Shown one piece after another: positions 8,135 to 18,964 of a DNA stretch of 64,000 nt. How positions within the stretch are numbered: position 1 is the stretch's first letter; every line of letters starts with the position of its first letter. A program made the translations under genes and the position numbers. A model generated the notes under the pieces. That model had not been told where the DNA came from and ran no database searches. It saw nothing but the letters and a program-made list of their open reading frames with translations. Source of the DNA: Derxia gummosa DSM 723 (lineage in GTDB: Bacteria > Pseudomonadota > Gammaproteobacteria > Burkholderiales > Burkholderiaceae_E); contig NZ_KI519499.1 of the NCBI RefSeq assembly GCF_000482785.1, positions 705,776 through 769,775 of the forward strand, in the 5' to 3' direction.

Positions 8135-8541
8135 GGATTGGGCTCCTGGTTGAGACGGAAGCCATCCTAGAAATTCATCCCGCCAGCCCTCCGCCGATAA
8201 ATCGCCCACGCCGCGCGCATATCGCCGGCTGATTGCAGCCATTCGCCGCCGGGCTGTCATTCATTCCGATATTCCGTACACGTAACGCGGAAATGGAAAA
8301 CCTGCCGGCAATGCCGGCAGAAAATGCGAAACATTTTCCTGTGCGCATTCCGGGATGGCCACCGGGGCTTTCAGCCCTCAATCAGCTTTCAAGGGAAAGC
8401 GCGAAGCCGTCCGGCCGACGGGCAGGCACCGGCGCGCGGCATAGTCGCGCCCGGACAGCGACCGGGCGCCGTCCATTTCCCCCAATGAATCCGGGCCGCC
8501 AGCCGGCCCGGGCACGCCCCGATCGAGGGCGAGGAGACGAC
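8135..8541. other. 407-bp intergenic region between divergent genes
   Basis: No gene is apparent. It must hold the promoters of the minus-strand flgH group and of the plus-strand MFS gene. The part around 8260-8340 is more AT-rich than the flanks and contains a perfect dyad at 8302-8320. The MFS gene has a strong GAGGAG ribosome-binding site just before 8542. Confidence 0.6.
8302..8320. promoter_or_regulatory. Perfect 9-bp inverted repeat in the divergent promoter region
   Basis: CTGCCGGCA and TGCCGGCAG flank a single A, a perfect dyad of 19 bp, in the AT-richer centre of the region between the flgH group and the MFS gene. It could be a repressor operator for either side or a hairpin. No T-tract follows, so it is not a terminator. 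Confidence 0.4.
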
Positions 8542-10215
8542 ATGTCAGCTTCACAGCAGGCGGCCAGCGCGCCGCTGCATCACGGCGACGCCGGCTTCCT
8601 GAGCAAGGAACGCATCATCGCCAGCCCGGGCTTCAACCGCTGGCTCGTGCCGCCGGCGGCACTTGCCATCCATCTGTGCATCGGCATGGCCTACGGCTTC
8701 TCGGTTTTCTGGCTGCCGCTGTCGAAGGCGCTCGGCGGCAGCAAGCCGATCGACTGCGGGCCGGACGCAAGCTTCTTCACCGAGCTGTTCACCACGAGCT
8801 GCGACTGGAAGGTCTCCACGCTCGGCTGGATCTACACGCTGTTCTTCGTGCTGCTGGGCAGCTCGGCCGCGATCTGGGGCGGCTGGCTGGAGCGCGTCGG
8901 GCCGCGCCGCGCGGGCGTGGTCAGCGCCTGCTGCTGGTGCGGCGGCATGGTGGTGTCGGCGCTGGGCGTCCACTGGCACCAGTTCTGGCTGATGCTGCTC
9001 GGCTCGGGCGTGATCGGCGGCATCGGCCTGGGGCTGGGCTACATCTCGCCCGTGAGCACGCTCATCAAGTGGTTTCCGGACCGGCGCGGCATGGCGACGG
9101 GCATGGCGATCATGGGCTTCGGCGGCGGCGCGATGATCGGCTCGCCGCTCGCGGCCGATCTCATGAAAGCGTTTGCAACGCCCGACGATCCGGGCGTGTT
9201 CCAGACCTTCCTGGTCATGGCCGCCGTGTACTTCGTGTTCATGATGGCCGGCGCCCTCGGCTACCGCGTGCCGCCCTCGGGCTGGACGCCGGCCGGCTGG
9301 ACGCCGCCCGCCCCCGGCGCGCAGAAGAAGCTCGTCACCCACGGCCATGTGCATGTGCGCAAGGTGTGGGGCATCCCGCAGTTCTGGCTCGTGTGGATGG
9401 TGCTGTGCATGAACGTGTCGGCCGGCATCGGCGTGATCGGCATGGCCAGCCCGATGCTTCAGGAAGTGTTCGGCGGCAGCCTGATCGGCGTGCCGGCGAA
9501 GTTCGGCGAACTCGACAAGGGCCAGCTCACGGCGATCGCGGGCGTGGCGGCGGGCTTCACCGCGCTGCTGAGCCTGTTCAACATCGGCGGGCGCTTCTTC
9601 TGGGCCAGCCTGTCGGACAAGCTGGGCCGCAAGCTGACCTACATCGTGTTCTTCGTGCTGGGCGGGCTGCTGTACGCGAGCGTGCCGGGCAGCGCCGGCG
9701 CGGGCAGCAAGCTGCTGTTCGTCGGCGCCTTCTGCGTGATTTTGAGCATGTACGGCGGCGGCTTTGCGACGGTGCCGGCCTACCTGGCCGACTTGTTCGG
9801 CACGCAGATGGTGGGCGCCATCCACGGCCGGCTGCTCACCGCCTGGGCCACGGCCGGCATCCTCGGGCCGGTGGTCGTCAACTACATGCGCGACTGGCAG
9901 CTCGGCATGGGCATCCCGCGCGAGCAGGTCTACAACCAGACGATGTTCATCCTCGTGGGAATGCTGATGGTCGGCCTCGTGTGCAACCTGCTCGTGCGGC
10001 CGGTGGCGGACAAGCACTTCATGACCGACGCCGAACTGGCCGAGGAAAAGCGCCTCGCGCATGACAAGGCGGCGGCGAACGAAGCCGGCGCGGTGACGAT
10101 GAGCTTTCACCGGAGCAATCCGGCGGGGGCGGTGCTGGCGTGGGTGGCGGTGGGCATCCCGCTCGGCTGGGGCGTGTACCGCACGTTTGTGAGTGCGGCG
10201 AAGTTCTTCAACTGA
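8542..10215 (+). CDS. MFS transporter, OxlT/oxalate:formate antiporter-like family
   Basis: A 557-aa major facilitator superfamily permease with about 12 transmembrane helices. The loop between helices 2 and 3 reads GGWLERVGPRRAG, and KWFPDRRGMATGMAIMGFGGG is the signature of the OxlT/monocarboxylate-like branch. The centre holds a cytoplasmic loop (PPSGWTPAGWTPPAPG) and the second half repeats the motif as DKLGRKLTYI. A hydrophilic insert of about 25 residues (SKPIDCGPDASFF...) sits after helix 1. Such proteins exchange or import small carboxylates; the substrate here cannot be read from sequence. Strong GAGGAG precedes ATG 8542. Convergent with the valine operon. The motif copy at 9164-9177 lies inside it. 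Confidence 0.88.
   Translation: MSASQQAASAPLHHGDAGFLSKERIIASPGFNRWLVPPAALAIHLCIGMAYGFSVFWLPLSKALGGSKPIDCGPDASFFTELFTTSCDWKVSTLGWIYTLFFVLLGSSAAIWGGWLERVGPRRAGVVSACCWCGGMVVSALGVHWHQFWLMLLGSGVIGGIGLGLGYISPVSTLIKWFPDRRGMATGMAIMGFGGGAMIGSPLAADLMKAFATPDDPGVFQTFLVMAAVYFVFMMAGALGYRVPPSGWTPAGWTPPAPGAQKKLVTHGHVHVRKVWGIPQFWLVWMVLCMNVSAGIGVIGMASPMLQEVFGGSLIGVPAKFGELDKGQLTAIAGVAAGFTALLSLFNIGGRFFWASLSDKLGRKLTYIVFFVLGGLLYASVPGSAGAGSKLLFVGAFCVILSMYGGGFATVPAYLADLFGTQMVGAIHGRLLTAWATAGILGPVVVNYMRDWQLGMGIPREQVYNQTMFILVGMLMVGLVCNLLVRPVADKHFMTDAELAEEKRLAHDKAAANEAGAVTMSFHRSNPAGAVLAWVAVGIPLGWGVYRTFVSAAKFFN
9164..9177. repeat. Copy of palindromic motif TGNAANCGNTTNCA
   Basis: TGAAAGCGTTTGCA, inside the MFS gene (codons for MKAFA). 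Exact match to the motif and also to the LacI-family cre-like pattern. Confidence 0.5.
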
Positions 10216-10303
10216 TCGCGCGCTCCCGTCGGGCGATGTCCGACGGGCCTGGAAAGGTCGTGGTTTGCAAGGGTTTGCAAGCCACGGCCTTGCAAAGCAG
10301 GCC

Positions 10304-12292
10304 TCAGCCAGCCACGAGTGCGCGCGTCGCCACCCTGATCTCCTCCAGCACCCCCGCATCCTCGATCGTCGCCGGCACCGCCACTTCCTTTCCGTCGGCA
10401 ATCCCCGCCATCGTCGCGCGCAGGATCTTTCCCGAGCGCGTCTTGGGCAGGCGCTCGACCACCAGCGCCTGACGGAAGGCCGCGACCGGCCCGATGCGAT
10501 CGCGCACCGCCGCCACCACTTCGGCCGCGACCGCCGCATGCGCACGCGCGACGCCCTTCTTCAGCACCACGAAGCCCACCGGCACCTGGCCCTTGAGCGC
10601 GTCGGCCATGCCGATCACCGCGCACTCGGCCACGTCGGGATGGGCGGCGAGCACTTCCTCGATCGCGCCGGTCGAGAGGCGGTGGCCGGCCACGTTGATG
10701 ACGTCGTCCACCCGGCTCATCACGAAGATGTAGCCGTCGGCGTCGATGCAGCCGGCGTCGCCGGTCTTGTACCAGCCGGGCAGGTCGCGGAAGTAGGCGC
10801 GCTCGAAGCGCTCGTCGGCGTTCCAGATGGTCGTGGCGGCGCCGGGCGGCAGCGGCAGGCGCACCGCGAGCAGGCCGGTTTCGCCGGGCGCGACTTCGCG
10901 GCCGTCGGCGTCGAGGGCGTGGATGTCCCAGCCGGGCACGGCGCGCGTGGGCGAGCCGTGCTTGACCGGCAGGCGCTCGATACCGAGCGGGTCGGCGGCG
11001 ATGGGCCAGCCGGTTTCGGTCTGCCACCAGTGATCGACCACGGGCACGCGCAGATGGGTCTCGGCCCAGCGCAGGGTGTCGGCGTCGCTGCGCTCGCCGG
11101 CGAGGAAGAGCGCGCGGAAGTCGGGCAGGTCGAGGCCGCGCAGCAGGGCGCCGTCGGGGTCTTCGCGGCGGATGGCGCGAATGGCGGTGGGCGCGGTGAG
11201 CAGCACCTTGACGCGGTGCTCGCGCAGCACGCGCCAGAAGGCGCCGGCGTCGGGCGTGCCGACCGGCTTGCCCTCGTAGAGCAGCGCGGTCGCGCCGGCG
11301 AGCAGCGGGCCGTAGGTGATGTAGCTGTGGCCGACCTGCCAGCCGATGTCCGACGCGGCCCAGAACACGTCGCCGGGGTCGATGTCGTACACGGCCTTGA
11401 CGCTCCAGAGCAGCGCGACGGCGTGGCCGCCGTTGTCGCGCACGATGCCCTTGGGCTGGCCGGTGGTGCCCGAGGTGTAGAGGATGTAGAGCGGGTCGGT
11501 GGCCTCGACGGGCACGCAGTCGGCGGGCGTGGCGCGGGCGTCGAGCGCCTGCCAGTCGTGGTCGCGGCCGGGCGTCATCGCGGCGGCGCATTGCGGGCGC
11601 TGGAGCACGACGACGGCGGGCACGGCATGGCGCGCGCGGGCGAGCGCGGCGTCGAGCAGCGGCTTGTATTCGACGACGCGGCCGGGCTCGATGCCGCAGG
11701 ACGCGGTGACGACGGCCTTCGGCGTGCAGTCGTCGATGCGCGTGGCCAGCTCGGGCGCCGCGAAGCCGCCGAACACCACCGAATGCACGGCGCCGAGGCG
11801 GGCGCAGGCGAGCATCGCCACCACCGCCTCGACCACCATCGGCATGTAGATGACGACGCGGTCGCCGCGCCCGACGCCGAGGTCGCGCAGCACGCCGGCG
11901 AAGCGCGCGGTGCGGGCGAGCAGCTCGGCGTAGCTCACGCGCGTGGCGCGGCCGTCGTAGGCGCTGTCGTGGATGAGCGCGGTGCGCGCGCCGTGGCCGG
12001 CGAGCACATGGCGGTCGAGCGCGTTGAAGCAGGTGTTGAGCTGGCCGCCGGGGAACCAGCGGTTGAAGGGTGCGCGGCTGGCGTCGAGCGCCGCGTCCCA
12101 GGGGCGCAGCCAGTCGATCGCGGCGGCGCGCTCGGCCCAGAAGGCGGCGGGGTTGGCGCGGGCGGCGTGCTGGAGGCGGTCGAGCGCGCCGGTGTTCGGG
12201 GCGGCGGCGGGCGCGGGCGGCACAGGCGTGGCGTCGGCGGCGGGCGTTTCGCGGGCGCGAGCGGGGGCCGCTGCCTCGGTGGACAGTTCCAT
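10304..12292 (-). CDS. Propionyl-CoA/acyl-CoA synthetase (AMP-forming)
   Basis: A 662-aa ANL-family ligase. AMP-binding motif YILYTSGTTGQPKG lies near residue 270, WWQTETGWPIAADP near 425, GWYKTGDAG near 515, and the catalytic Lys motif LPKTRSGKILRATMAG near 627. The N-terminal FNRWFPGGQLNTCFNALDRH matches the acetyl/propionyl-CoA synthetase subgroup (PrpE-like). It charges propionate or a related short acid with CoA, with ATP cleaved to AMP. An Ala/Pro-rich 35-residue N-terminal extension precedes the conserved part; AGGAG lies before ATG 12292. Last gene of the valine operon, 116 bp after the acyl-CoA dehydrogenase, which suits removal of propionate or re-activation of isobutyrate. Confidence 0.88.
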   Translation of the reverse strand: MELSTEAAAPARARETPAADATPVPPAPAAAPNTGALDRLQHAARANPAAFWAERAAAIDWLRPWDAALDASRAPFNRWFPGGQLNTCFNALDRHVLAGHGARTALIHDSAYDGRATRVSYAELLARTARFAGVLRDLGVGRGDRVVIYMPMVVEAVVAMLACARLGAVHSVVFGGFAAPELATRIDDCTPKAVVTASCGIEPGRVVEYKPLLDAALARARHAVPAVVVLQRPQCAAAMTPGRDHDWQALDARATPADCVPVEATDPLYILYTSGTTGQPKGIVRDNGGHAVALLWSVKAVYDIDPGDVFWAASDIGWQVGHSYITYGPLLAGATALLYEGKPVGTPDAGAFWRVLREHRVKVLLTAPTAIRAIRREDPDGALLRGLDLPDFRALFLAGERSDADTLRWAETHLRVPVVDHWWQTETGWPIAADPLGIERLPVKHGSPTRAVPGWDIHALDADGREVAPGETGLLAVRLPLPPGAATTIWNADERFERAYFRDLPGWYKTGDAGCIDADGYIFVMSRVDDVINVAGHRLSTGAIEEVLAAHPDVAECAVIGMADALKGQVPVGFVVLKKGVARAHAAVAAEVVAAVRDRIGPVAAFRQALVVERLPKTRSGKILRATMAGIADGKEVAVPATIEDAGVLEEIRVATRALVAG

Positions 12293-12408
12293 GGTCGTCT
12301 CCTCTGGTGCTGCGGTGTGGGTGTCGCGCCGGTCTGCCGCCGGCGTCGGTGGCCGTCGCGGACGGGCCGCGACGACGGGGAGCCGGGGCGCCGCCCGGCC
12401 AGCGGAGG

Positions 12409-13560
12409 TCAGCCGATGTCGCGGCCGAGTTCGCGCGCGATCAGCATTCGCTGGATCTCGCTCGTGCCTTCGTAGATCTGCGTAATGCGCGCGTCGCGGT
12501 AGTAGCGCTCGACGGCGTAGTCGGCGAGGTAGCCGTAGCCGCCGTGGATCTGCACCGCCGCCGAGCACACGCGCTCGGCCATCTCCGACGCGAACAGCTT
12601 GGCCTGCGAGGCTTCGGACAGGCAGGGCAGGCCGGCCTGCTTGAGCCGCGCCGCGTGCAGCACGAGCAGGCGCGCGGCGTTGATCTGCACCTTCATGTCG
12701 GCGAGCTTCTCGGCGATAGGCGCGTGCTCGTGGATCGGCCGGCCGAACTGCACCCGCTCACGCGAATAGCGCAGCGCCGCCTCGAAGGCCGCGCGCGCGA
12801 TGCCGAGCGCCTGCGCGCCGATGCCGATGCGCCCGCCCTCCAGGTTGGACAGCGCGATCGACAGCCCGCGGTTGCGCTCGCCGAGCAGATTGGCCGCCGG
12901 CACGCGCACGCCGTCGAGCGCGACCGCGCAGGTGTCCGATGCGCGGATCCCCATCTTGTGTTCGACGCGCTGGATGGCGAAGCCGGGCGTGTCGGTCGGC
13001 ACGAGGAAGGCCGACAACCCCTTCTTGCCCAGCTCCGGATCGGTCACCGCGAAGACGATGGCGAGCTTCGCCCGCTTGGCGTTGCTGACGAACTGCTTGG
13101 CGCCGTCGATCACCCAGTCGCCGTTGCGCAGCACGGCGCGGGTGCGCAGGTTGTGCGCCTCCGAGCCGGCCTGCGGCTCGGTCAGGCAGAAGCAGCCGAT
13201 GGCCTCGCCGCGCGCGAGCTGCGGCAGCCAGGCGCGGCGCTGCTCGTCGTTGCCATGGGCGAGCAGCGGCCCGCAGCCGACCGAGTTGTGGATGCTCATG
13301 AGCGCGCCGAGCGCGCCGTCGCCGGCCGAGATTTCCTCGACCGCGAGCGCGTAGGACACGTAGTCGGTGCCGGCGCCGCCCCAGTGCTCGGGCACGACCA
13401 TGCCGAGCAGGCCCAGCCCGCCCATGCGCGCGACGGTGTTGCCGTCGATCCAGCCGTCGCGCTCCCAGGCCTCGGCGCGCGGCGCGACCTCGTTGCGCGC
13501 GAAGTCGCGCGCCATGTCGCGCACCATGCGCTGCTCGTCGGTGAGTTCGATGTCATGCAT
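12409..13560 (-). CDS. Acyl-CoA dehydrogenase, probable isobutyryl-CoA dehydrogenase
   Basis: A 383-aa FAD-dependent acyl-CoA dehydrogenase. It shows the two family signatures [15 protein letters not shown] (near residue 125) and [35 protein letters not shown] near the C-terminus, whose last part contains the catalytic Glu in YEGTSE. In this operon it most likely oxidises isobutyryl-CoA to methacrylyl-CoA. Start ATG 13560 gives [10 protein letters not shown] and overlaps the preceding hydrolase stop by 8 nt, indicating translational coupling. The family is certain; substrate is inferred from the valine-degradation neighbours. Confidence 0.92.
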   Translation of the reverse strand: MHDIELTDEQRMVRDMARDFARNEVAPRAEAWERDGWIDGNTVARMGGLGLLGMVVPEHWGGAGTDYVSYALAVEEISAGDGALGALMSIHNSVGCGPLLAHGNDEQRRAWLPQLARGEAIGCFCLTEPQAGSEAHNLRTRAVLRNGDWVIDGAKQFVSNAKRAKLAIVFAVTDPELGKKGLSAFLVPTDTPGFAIQRVEHKMGIRASDTCAVALDGVRVPAANLLGERNRGLSIALSNLEGGRIGIGAQALGIARAAFEAALRYSRERVQFGRPIHEHAPIAEKLADMKVQINAARLLVLHAARLKQAGLPCLSEASQAKLFASEMAERVCSAAVQIHGGYGYLADYAVERYYRDARITQIYEGTSEIQRMLIARELGRDIG

Positions 13561-14731
13561 GCGGCACCTCGGCGGTGGCGGGTTGGAAGAAGGCCGCGAC
13601 CTCGGCATCGGTCACGTCCTCGATGCGGGCGTGGCGCCAGCGCGGCGCGTTGTCCTTGTCCACGAGCAGCGCGCGCACGCCCTCGATGAAATCGCCGTGA
13701 TCGAGCCAGCGGTCTGTCAGCGCGAGTTCCATCGCGAAGCAGTCGGCGATCGGCAGCGTCCGGCCGCGCCGCAGCTGCTCGAAGGTGACGCGCACCGCGA
13801 GCGGGGAGCGGTCGCGCAGCAGGGCGAGGGTGTCGCGGGACCAGGTGGCTTCGGCTTCGGTGACGGCGGGCGTGGTGGCCGCGCCCTCGCCGCTCGCGGA
13901 CGCGGTGGTTTCCGGGGCACCGACCCGCGCGGCGGCCGCCAGCGAGGCGAGGATGCCGGCCACGTCGGAGCGGCCGAAGTGCCGGTCGATCGCATCGCGC
14001 AGCGCGGGCAGTTGCGCGCCGTCGGGCGGCGGCGCCTCGTCGAGCGCGATCGCGCGCGCGGTCGGCCCGAGGCGTTCGGCCAGCTCGCGCAACAGGAGGG
14101 CGTCGGGCACGGCGCCCCAGGGCTGGGTCGCGAGCAGCGTGACGAGCGCGTCGCCGTCGATGTCGCCGGCGAGGCAGTCCGCGAGGCCGGCGACGATCGC
14201 ATCCGCGCCGCCCACCGCGCGCCCCGTCAGGCCGAGGTAGAGCCCGAGCGCCCCCGGCAGTCGCGGCAGGAACCAGCTCCCGCCCACATCCGGAAAGAAG
14301 CCGATGCCCACCTCCGGCATCGCGATGCGCGTGCGCGGCGTGGCAATGCGCAGCCGCGCGCCCTGCGCCAGCCCCATGCCGCCGCCCATGACGATGCCGT
14401 CCATCCAGCACACGACGGGCTTGGCGAAGCGGTGGATCGCGAGGTCGAGCCGGTACTCGCGCGCGAAGAACAGCTGCGGCTCGTCGCCGCCCGCGAGATG
14501 CGCCGCCCGCAGCGCGCGCACGTCGCCGCCCGCGCAGAAGGCCTTGCCGCCCGCGCCGCGCATCAGCACGGCCTTGACCGACGCATCCGCCGCGAAGCCG
14601 TCGAACGCCGTCTGCAACGCCCGCACCATGCCGAGCGTGAGCGCATTGAGCGCCGCCGGCCGGTCGAGCGTGACGATGCCGAGCGGCCCGTGGCGCTCGA
14701 CGCGCACCGCCGGGTCGAGGGCGGTGGTCAT
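13553..14731 (-). CDS. Enoyl-CoA hydratase/isomerase family, probable 3-hydroxyisobutyryl-CoA hydrolase
   Basis: A 392-aa crotonase-fold protein. [17 protein letters not shown] forms the first oxyanion-hole segment and [23 protein letters not shown] with [23 protein letters not shown] the second; the latter is diagnostic for 3-hydroxyisobutyryl-CoA hydrolases rather than simple hydratases. The enzyme frees 3-hydroxyisobutyrate from its CoA ester in valine breakdown, so the free acid can be used by MmsB. Residues about 275-300 ([17 protein letters not shown]) form a low-complexity insertion. ATG 14731 overlaps the mmsB stop as ATGA. The four genes from mmsB to the dehydrogenase overlap or nearly touch, a tight operon. 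Confidence 0.9.
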   Translation of the reverse strand: MTTALDPAVRVERHGPLGIVTLDRPAALNALTLGMVRALQTAFDGFAADASVKAVLMRGAGGKAFCAGGDVRALRAAHLAGGDEPQLFFAREYRLDLAIHRFAKPVVCWMDGIVMGGGMGLAQGARLRIATPRTRIAMPEVGIGFFPDVGGSWFLPRLPGALGLYLGLTGRAVGGADAIVAGLADCLAGDIDGDALVTLLATQPWGAVPDALLLRELAERLGPTARAIALDEAPPPDGAQLPALRDAIDRHFGRSDVAGILASLAAAARVGAPETTASASGEGAATTPAVTEAEATWSRDTLALLRDRSPLAVRVTFEQLRRGRTLPIADCFAMELALTDRWLDHGDFIEGVRALLVDKDNAPRWRHARIEDVTDAEVAAFFQPATAEVPHA

Positions 14732-15624
14732 GCCTCGCCCCCGCGCCGGTAGTTGCGCACGATGGCCGAGAAGTCGAGCCCGCCATGCCCCGCATGGCTG
14801 AAGCCCTGATAGAGCTGCTGCGCGAGCGCGCCGAGCGGCACCGGCTGGCGCGCAAGCTTCGCGGCCTCGGTGGCGAGGCCCAGGTCCTTGAGCATGAGGT
14901 CGGTGCCGAAGCCGCCGCTGTAGCCGCGCGCGGCCGGCGCGGTCGGCACCACGCCCGGCCAGGGGTTGTAAACCTCGCTGCTCCAGCAGCGCCCGCTCGA
15001 CGTGTTGATGATGCCGGCGAGCGTGACCGGGTCCATGCCCAGCGACACACCCAGCGCCATCGCCTCGGCCACGCCGGCCATCGTGATGCCAAGCAGCATG
15101 TTGTTGGCGATCTTGGCGACCTGGCCGTTGCCGCCCGCGCCGCAATGCACGAGGTTGCGGCCCATCGCCGCGAGCACCGGCTTGGCCCGCGCGAAGTCCT
15201 CCTCGGCGCCGCCGACCATGAAGGTGAGCGTGCCCGCCTCCGCGCCGCCGGTGCCGCCCGATACCGGCGCGTCCAGCATCGCGTGGCCGGCGCGCGCCGC
15301 CTCGGCGGCGACGGCGCGCGCGCTGTGCGGATCGATCGTCGAGCTGTCGATGAACAGCCGGCCGCGCGGCGCGCGCGCCAGCAGCCCGTCGGCGCCGAGG
15401 TACACCTCGCGCACCTGCGCGGCGGCCGGCAGCATCGTGATGATGATGTCGGCGCCCGACGTTGCAATCGCTTGCAAGCCGCTCACCGCCTCGCCGCCCG
15501 CCTGCGCGAAAGCCTCGCGCGCGGCGGGCGCCGGGTCGAAGCCGATCACCTCGTGGCCGGCCTTCAGCAGGTTGCGCGCCATCGGGCCGCCCATGTTGCC
15601 GAGGCCCAGGAATCCGATCTTCAT
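14728..15624 (-). CDS. mmsB: 3-hydroxyisobutyrate dehydrogenase
   Basis: A 298-aa NAD-dependent beta-hydroxyacid dehydrogenase. The Rossmann start is KIGFLGLGNMGGPMARNLLKAGHEV, followed by DAPVSGGTGGAEAGTL near residue 118 with the conserved substrate loop and GNGQVAKIANNMLLG near 165 containing the catalytic Lys. It oxidises 3-hydroxyisobutyrate to methylmalonate semialdehyde. The ATG at 15624 is preceded by AGGAG. It lies 19 bp after mmsA and overlaps the hydrolase, so one transcript is likely. A copy of the TGNAANCGNTTNCA palindrome lies at 15463-15476 inside it. Confidence 0.94.
   Translation of the reverse strand: MKIGFLGLGNMGGPMARNLLKAGHEVIGFDPAPAAREAFAQAGGEAVSGLQAIATSGADIIITMLPAAAQVREVYLGADGLLARAPRGRLFIDSSTIDPHSARAVAAEAARAGHAMLDAPVSGGTGGAEAGTLTFMVGGAEEDFARAKPVLAAMGRNLVHCGAGGNGQVAKIANNMLLGITMAGVAEAMALGVSLGMDPVTLAGIINTSSGRCWSSEVYNPWPGVVPTAPAARGYSGGFGTDLMLKDLGLATEAAKLARQPVPLGALAQQLYQGFSHAGHGGLDFSAIVRNYRRGGEA
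15463..15476. repeat. Copy of palindromic motif TGNAANCGNTTNCA
   Basis: TGCAATCGCTTGCA, inside mmsB (codons for LQAIA on the minus strand). Exact match. Confidence 0.5.
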
Positions 15625-15643
15625 CGCGTGCTCCTCCGCCGCT

Positions 15644-17188
<1,545 letters not shown>

Positions 17189-17255
17189 CGCGGTCTCCTC
17201 GTTGATGGTGACGGCCATGCTAGGTGGGCAAATTTCCAGACACAACGCGGCCCGA

Positions 17256-17272
17256 TGCAGGTCTGATCTGCA
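17256..17272. promoter_or_regulatory. Candidate LysR-type operator between mmsA and lysR
   Basis: TGCAG and CTGCA are separated by 7 bp, forming a perfect dyad in the 126-bp divergent promoter region of mmsA and the LysR-type gene. LysR regulators usually bind such interrupted dyads upstream of their divergent target. The canonical T-N11-A core is not present exactly, so this is a candidate only. Confidence 0.4.
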
Positions 17273-17314
17273 AAAATCCACAGCCGATTCGGCCATTCAC
17301 GAGGGAAAGCGCGC

Positions 17315-18214
17315 ATGGACTGGGACAACCTCCGCTACTTCCTGGAGCTGTCGCGCAGCGGCCGGCTCGCGGTGGCCGCGCGCCGGCTCGGCGTCGATCA
17401 CACGACCGTCTCGCGCCGCGTGCAGGCGCTGGAGACGGCCGTCGGCCAGCCGCTGTTCGTGCGTGAGGCCGGCGGCCATGTGCTGACCGAGGCCGGCCGG
17501 CGCCTGCTGCCCCAGGCCGAGGTGATGGAAAGCGCCTGCCTCGCGATCGAGCCGCAGCCGGGCGCGGCGGCGCTCGACGACCGGCTGTCGGGGCTGGTGC
17601 GCATCGGCGCGACCGAGGGCTTCGGCACGCGGGTGCTGGCGCCGGCGCTCGCCGCCTTCGGGCAACGCCATCCGCATGTGGCGGTGGACCTGCTCGCGGT
17701 GCCGCGCCTCGTGAGCCTGTCGCGCCGCGAGGCCGACATCGTCGTCACGCTCGAACGCCCGGCGCGCGGCCCCTATGTGCTCACCCGCCTGACCGACTAC
17801 GCGCTGCGCGCCTATGCCTCGCCCGGCTATCTGGCCGCGCACGCGCCCATCAAGGGGGTGGACGACCTGCGCCGCCACGCCTTCGTAGGCTATGTGGACG
17901 ACCTGCTGTTCAGCCGCGAGCTGCACTTTCTCGACGACCTGTGCCGGCCCGAGCGCTTCGCGCTGCGCAGCACCAGCGTGCTCGCCCAGCACGAGGCGGC
18001 GGCCAATGGCGCGGGCGTCGCGATCCTTCCCGCCTTCCTCGCCGACGGCGACGCCCGCCTCGTGCCCGTGCTGCCCGCGCAAACACGAGTGATCCGCACC
18101 TTCTGGATGACGATGCCGGAGGAAATCCGGCATCTCGCGCGGATGCGGGCGGTGTGGGAGTTTTTGAAGGGGACGGTGGAGGGGCAGCGGGGGCGGTTGC
18201 TGGCGGAGGGGTGA
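17315..18214 (+). CDS. LysR-family transcriptional regulator
   Basis: A 299-aa LTTR. The N-terminal helix-turn-helix (DWDNLRYFLELSRSGRLAVA, then LGVDHTTVSRRVQALE) is followed by a linker and the effector-binding fold from about residue 95. It is divergent from the valine operon, hence a probable regulator of mmsA and the genes after it; in Pseudomonas that role is played by the unrelated AraC-type MmsR. Start 17315 gives MDWDNLRYFLELS, the usual N-terminus in this LTTR subgroup. Its inducer is unknown. Confidence 0.9.
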   Translation: MDWDNLRYFLELSRSGRLAVAARRLGVDHTTVSRRVQALETAVGQPLFVREAGGHVLTEAGRRLLPQAEVMESACLAIEPQPGAAALDDRLSGLVRIGATEGFGTRVLAPALAAFGQRHPHVAVDLLAVPRLVSLSRREADIVVTLERPARGPYVLTRLTDYALRAYASPGYLAAHAPIKGVDDLRRHAFVGYVDDLLFSRELHFLDDLCRPERFALRSTSVLAQHEAAANGAGVAILPAFLADGDARLVPVLPAQTRVIRTFWMTMPEEIRHLARMRAVWEFLKGTVEGQRGRLLAEG

Positions 18215-18500
18215 TCACCTTCCGACCCGCACGGCAAACTCGCTCCTTGAATATGCCGTCGGACTCGCAAGCACAAAGTCGGCACCAACCTTCCGACGAG
18301 TTCAAAGGAATTTGCTCGATCAATCAGGCACGCGGCATGAACGACGCCCGGATTCATTCGGCGCGATTCATTCGAACCGCTCACAAGGCCGGAAGCTGTC
18401 GCCCGAACCCTTCAGAGCACTTTTTCCGAACGACTGTGAAATTGCCCGACCTTCCGATTGAATGAAAATTCACCCGATCGAATCTAGAGCACTCTCCACT

Positions 18501-18959
18501 TCAGCTTCCAAGCCGCGTCGAGAAAACGCTCTTCACATCATCAGGAAGTACCGACCAATCATCGGAGTTTCCGTAAAACCGTGATGACACGCGCTCTTTC
18601 GAGCGATTGAACAACGCTACCCAGAGTCTCCCATCGGGCTCGCTGAACACGAGAACGGCAAAATCGGCAGAACACTCGTGCGGCCTGCATTTCTCGACGA
18701 TCAGATACCCACCCGTCCTCCGCACCGGGGTTTCGACATCGAATTCCGAAAGAGTCTTGAGTTCGTGCCGAGGCAGCAATTGACCGAGCGCAGCCTTGAT
18801 CTCGGGAATCGACAACATGGTTCTCCCGGAAGGCGCAATGCGGTCCGAGGGGTACTTTCCGATCCAATCGGATAAATCAGGCAAGGCGAGAACAGCATGC
18901 GATGGCAGCCACGCTCCGCTCAGCGCAAGAAAAATAAAGGACGAGGCAATCTTCTTCAT
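18501..18959 (-). CDS. Secreted Ivy-like lysozyme inhibitor, putative immunity protein
   Basis: A 152-aa protein with a clear signal peptide (MKKIASSFIFLALSGAWLPS, cleavage after SHA) so it is periplasmic. Residues 91-96 read CRPHEC, close to the CKPHDC loop by which Ivy proteins plug the active site of C-type lysozyme; the following strand FAVLVFSEPDGRLWVALFN also fits Ivy (inhibitor of vertebrate lysozyme). The gene follows the lytic transglycosylase by 5 nt (a GTG at 18968 would overlap its stop), so the two are almost certainly co-translated. The natural reading is that this protein protects the cell from its neighbour. GC is much lower than in surrounding genes. Assignment to Ivy is from the motif and fold pattern only. 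Confidence 0.65.
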   Translation of the reverse strand: MKKIASSFIFLALSGAWLPSHAVLALPDLSDWIGKYPSDRIAPSGRTMLSIPEIKAALGQLLPRHELKTLSEFDVETPVRRTGGYLIVEKCRPHECSADFAVLVFSEPDGRLWVALFNRSKERVSSRFYGNSDDWSVLPDDVKSVFSTRLGS

Positions 18960-18964
18960 GAGGA

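Noticed and set aside
10193-12475. Long plus-strand open frame (760 codons) opposite the acyl-CoA synthetase
   Set aside because: It mirrors a gene with clear ANL motifs on the other strand; the composition (His, Arg, Gly runs) is a typical antisense shadow in high-GC DNA.
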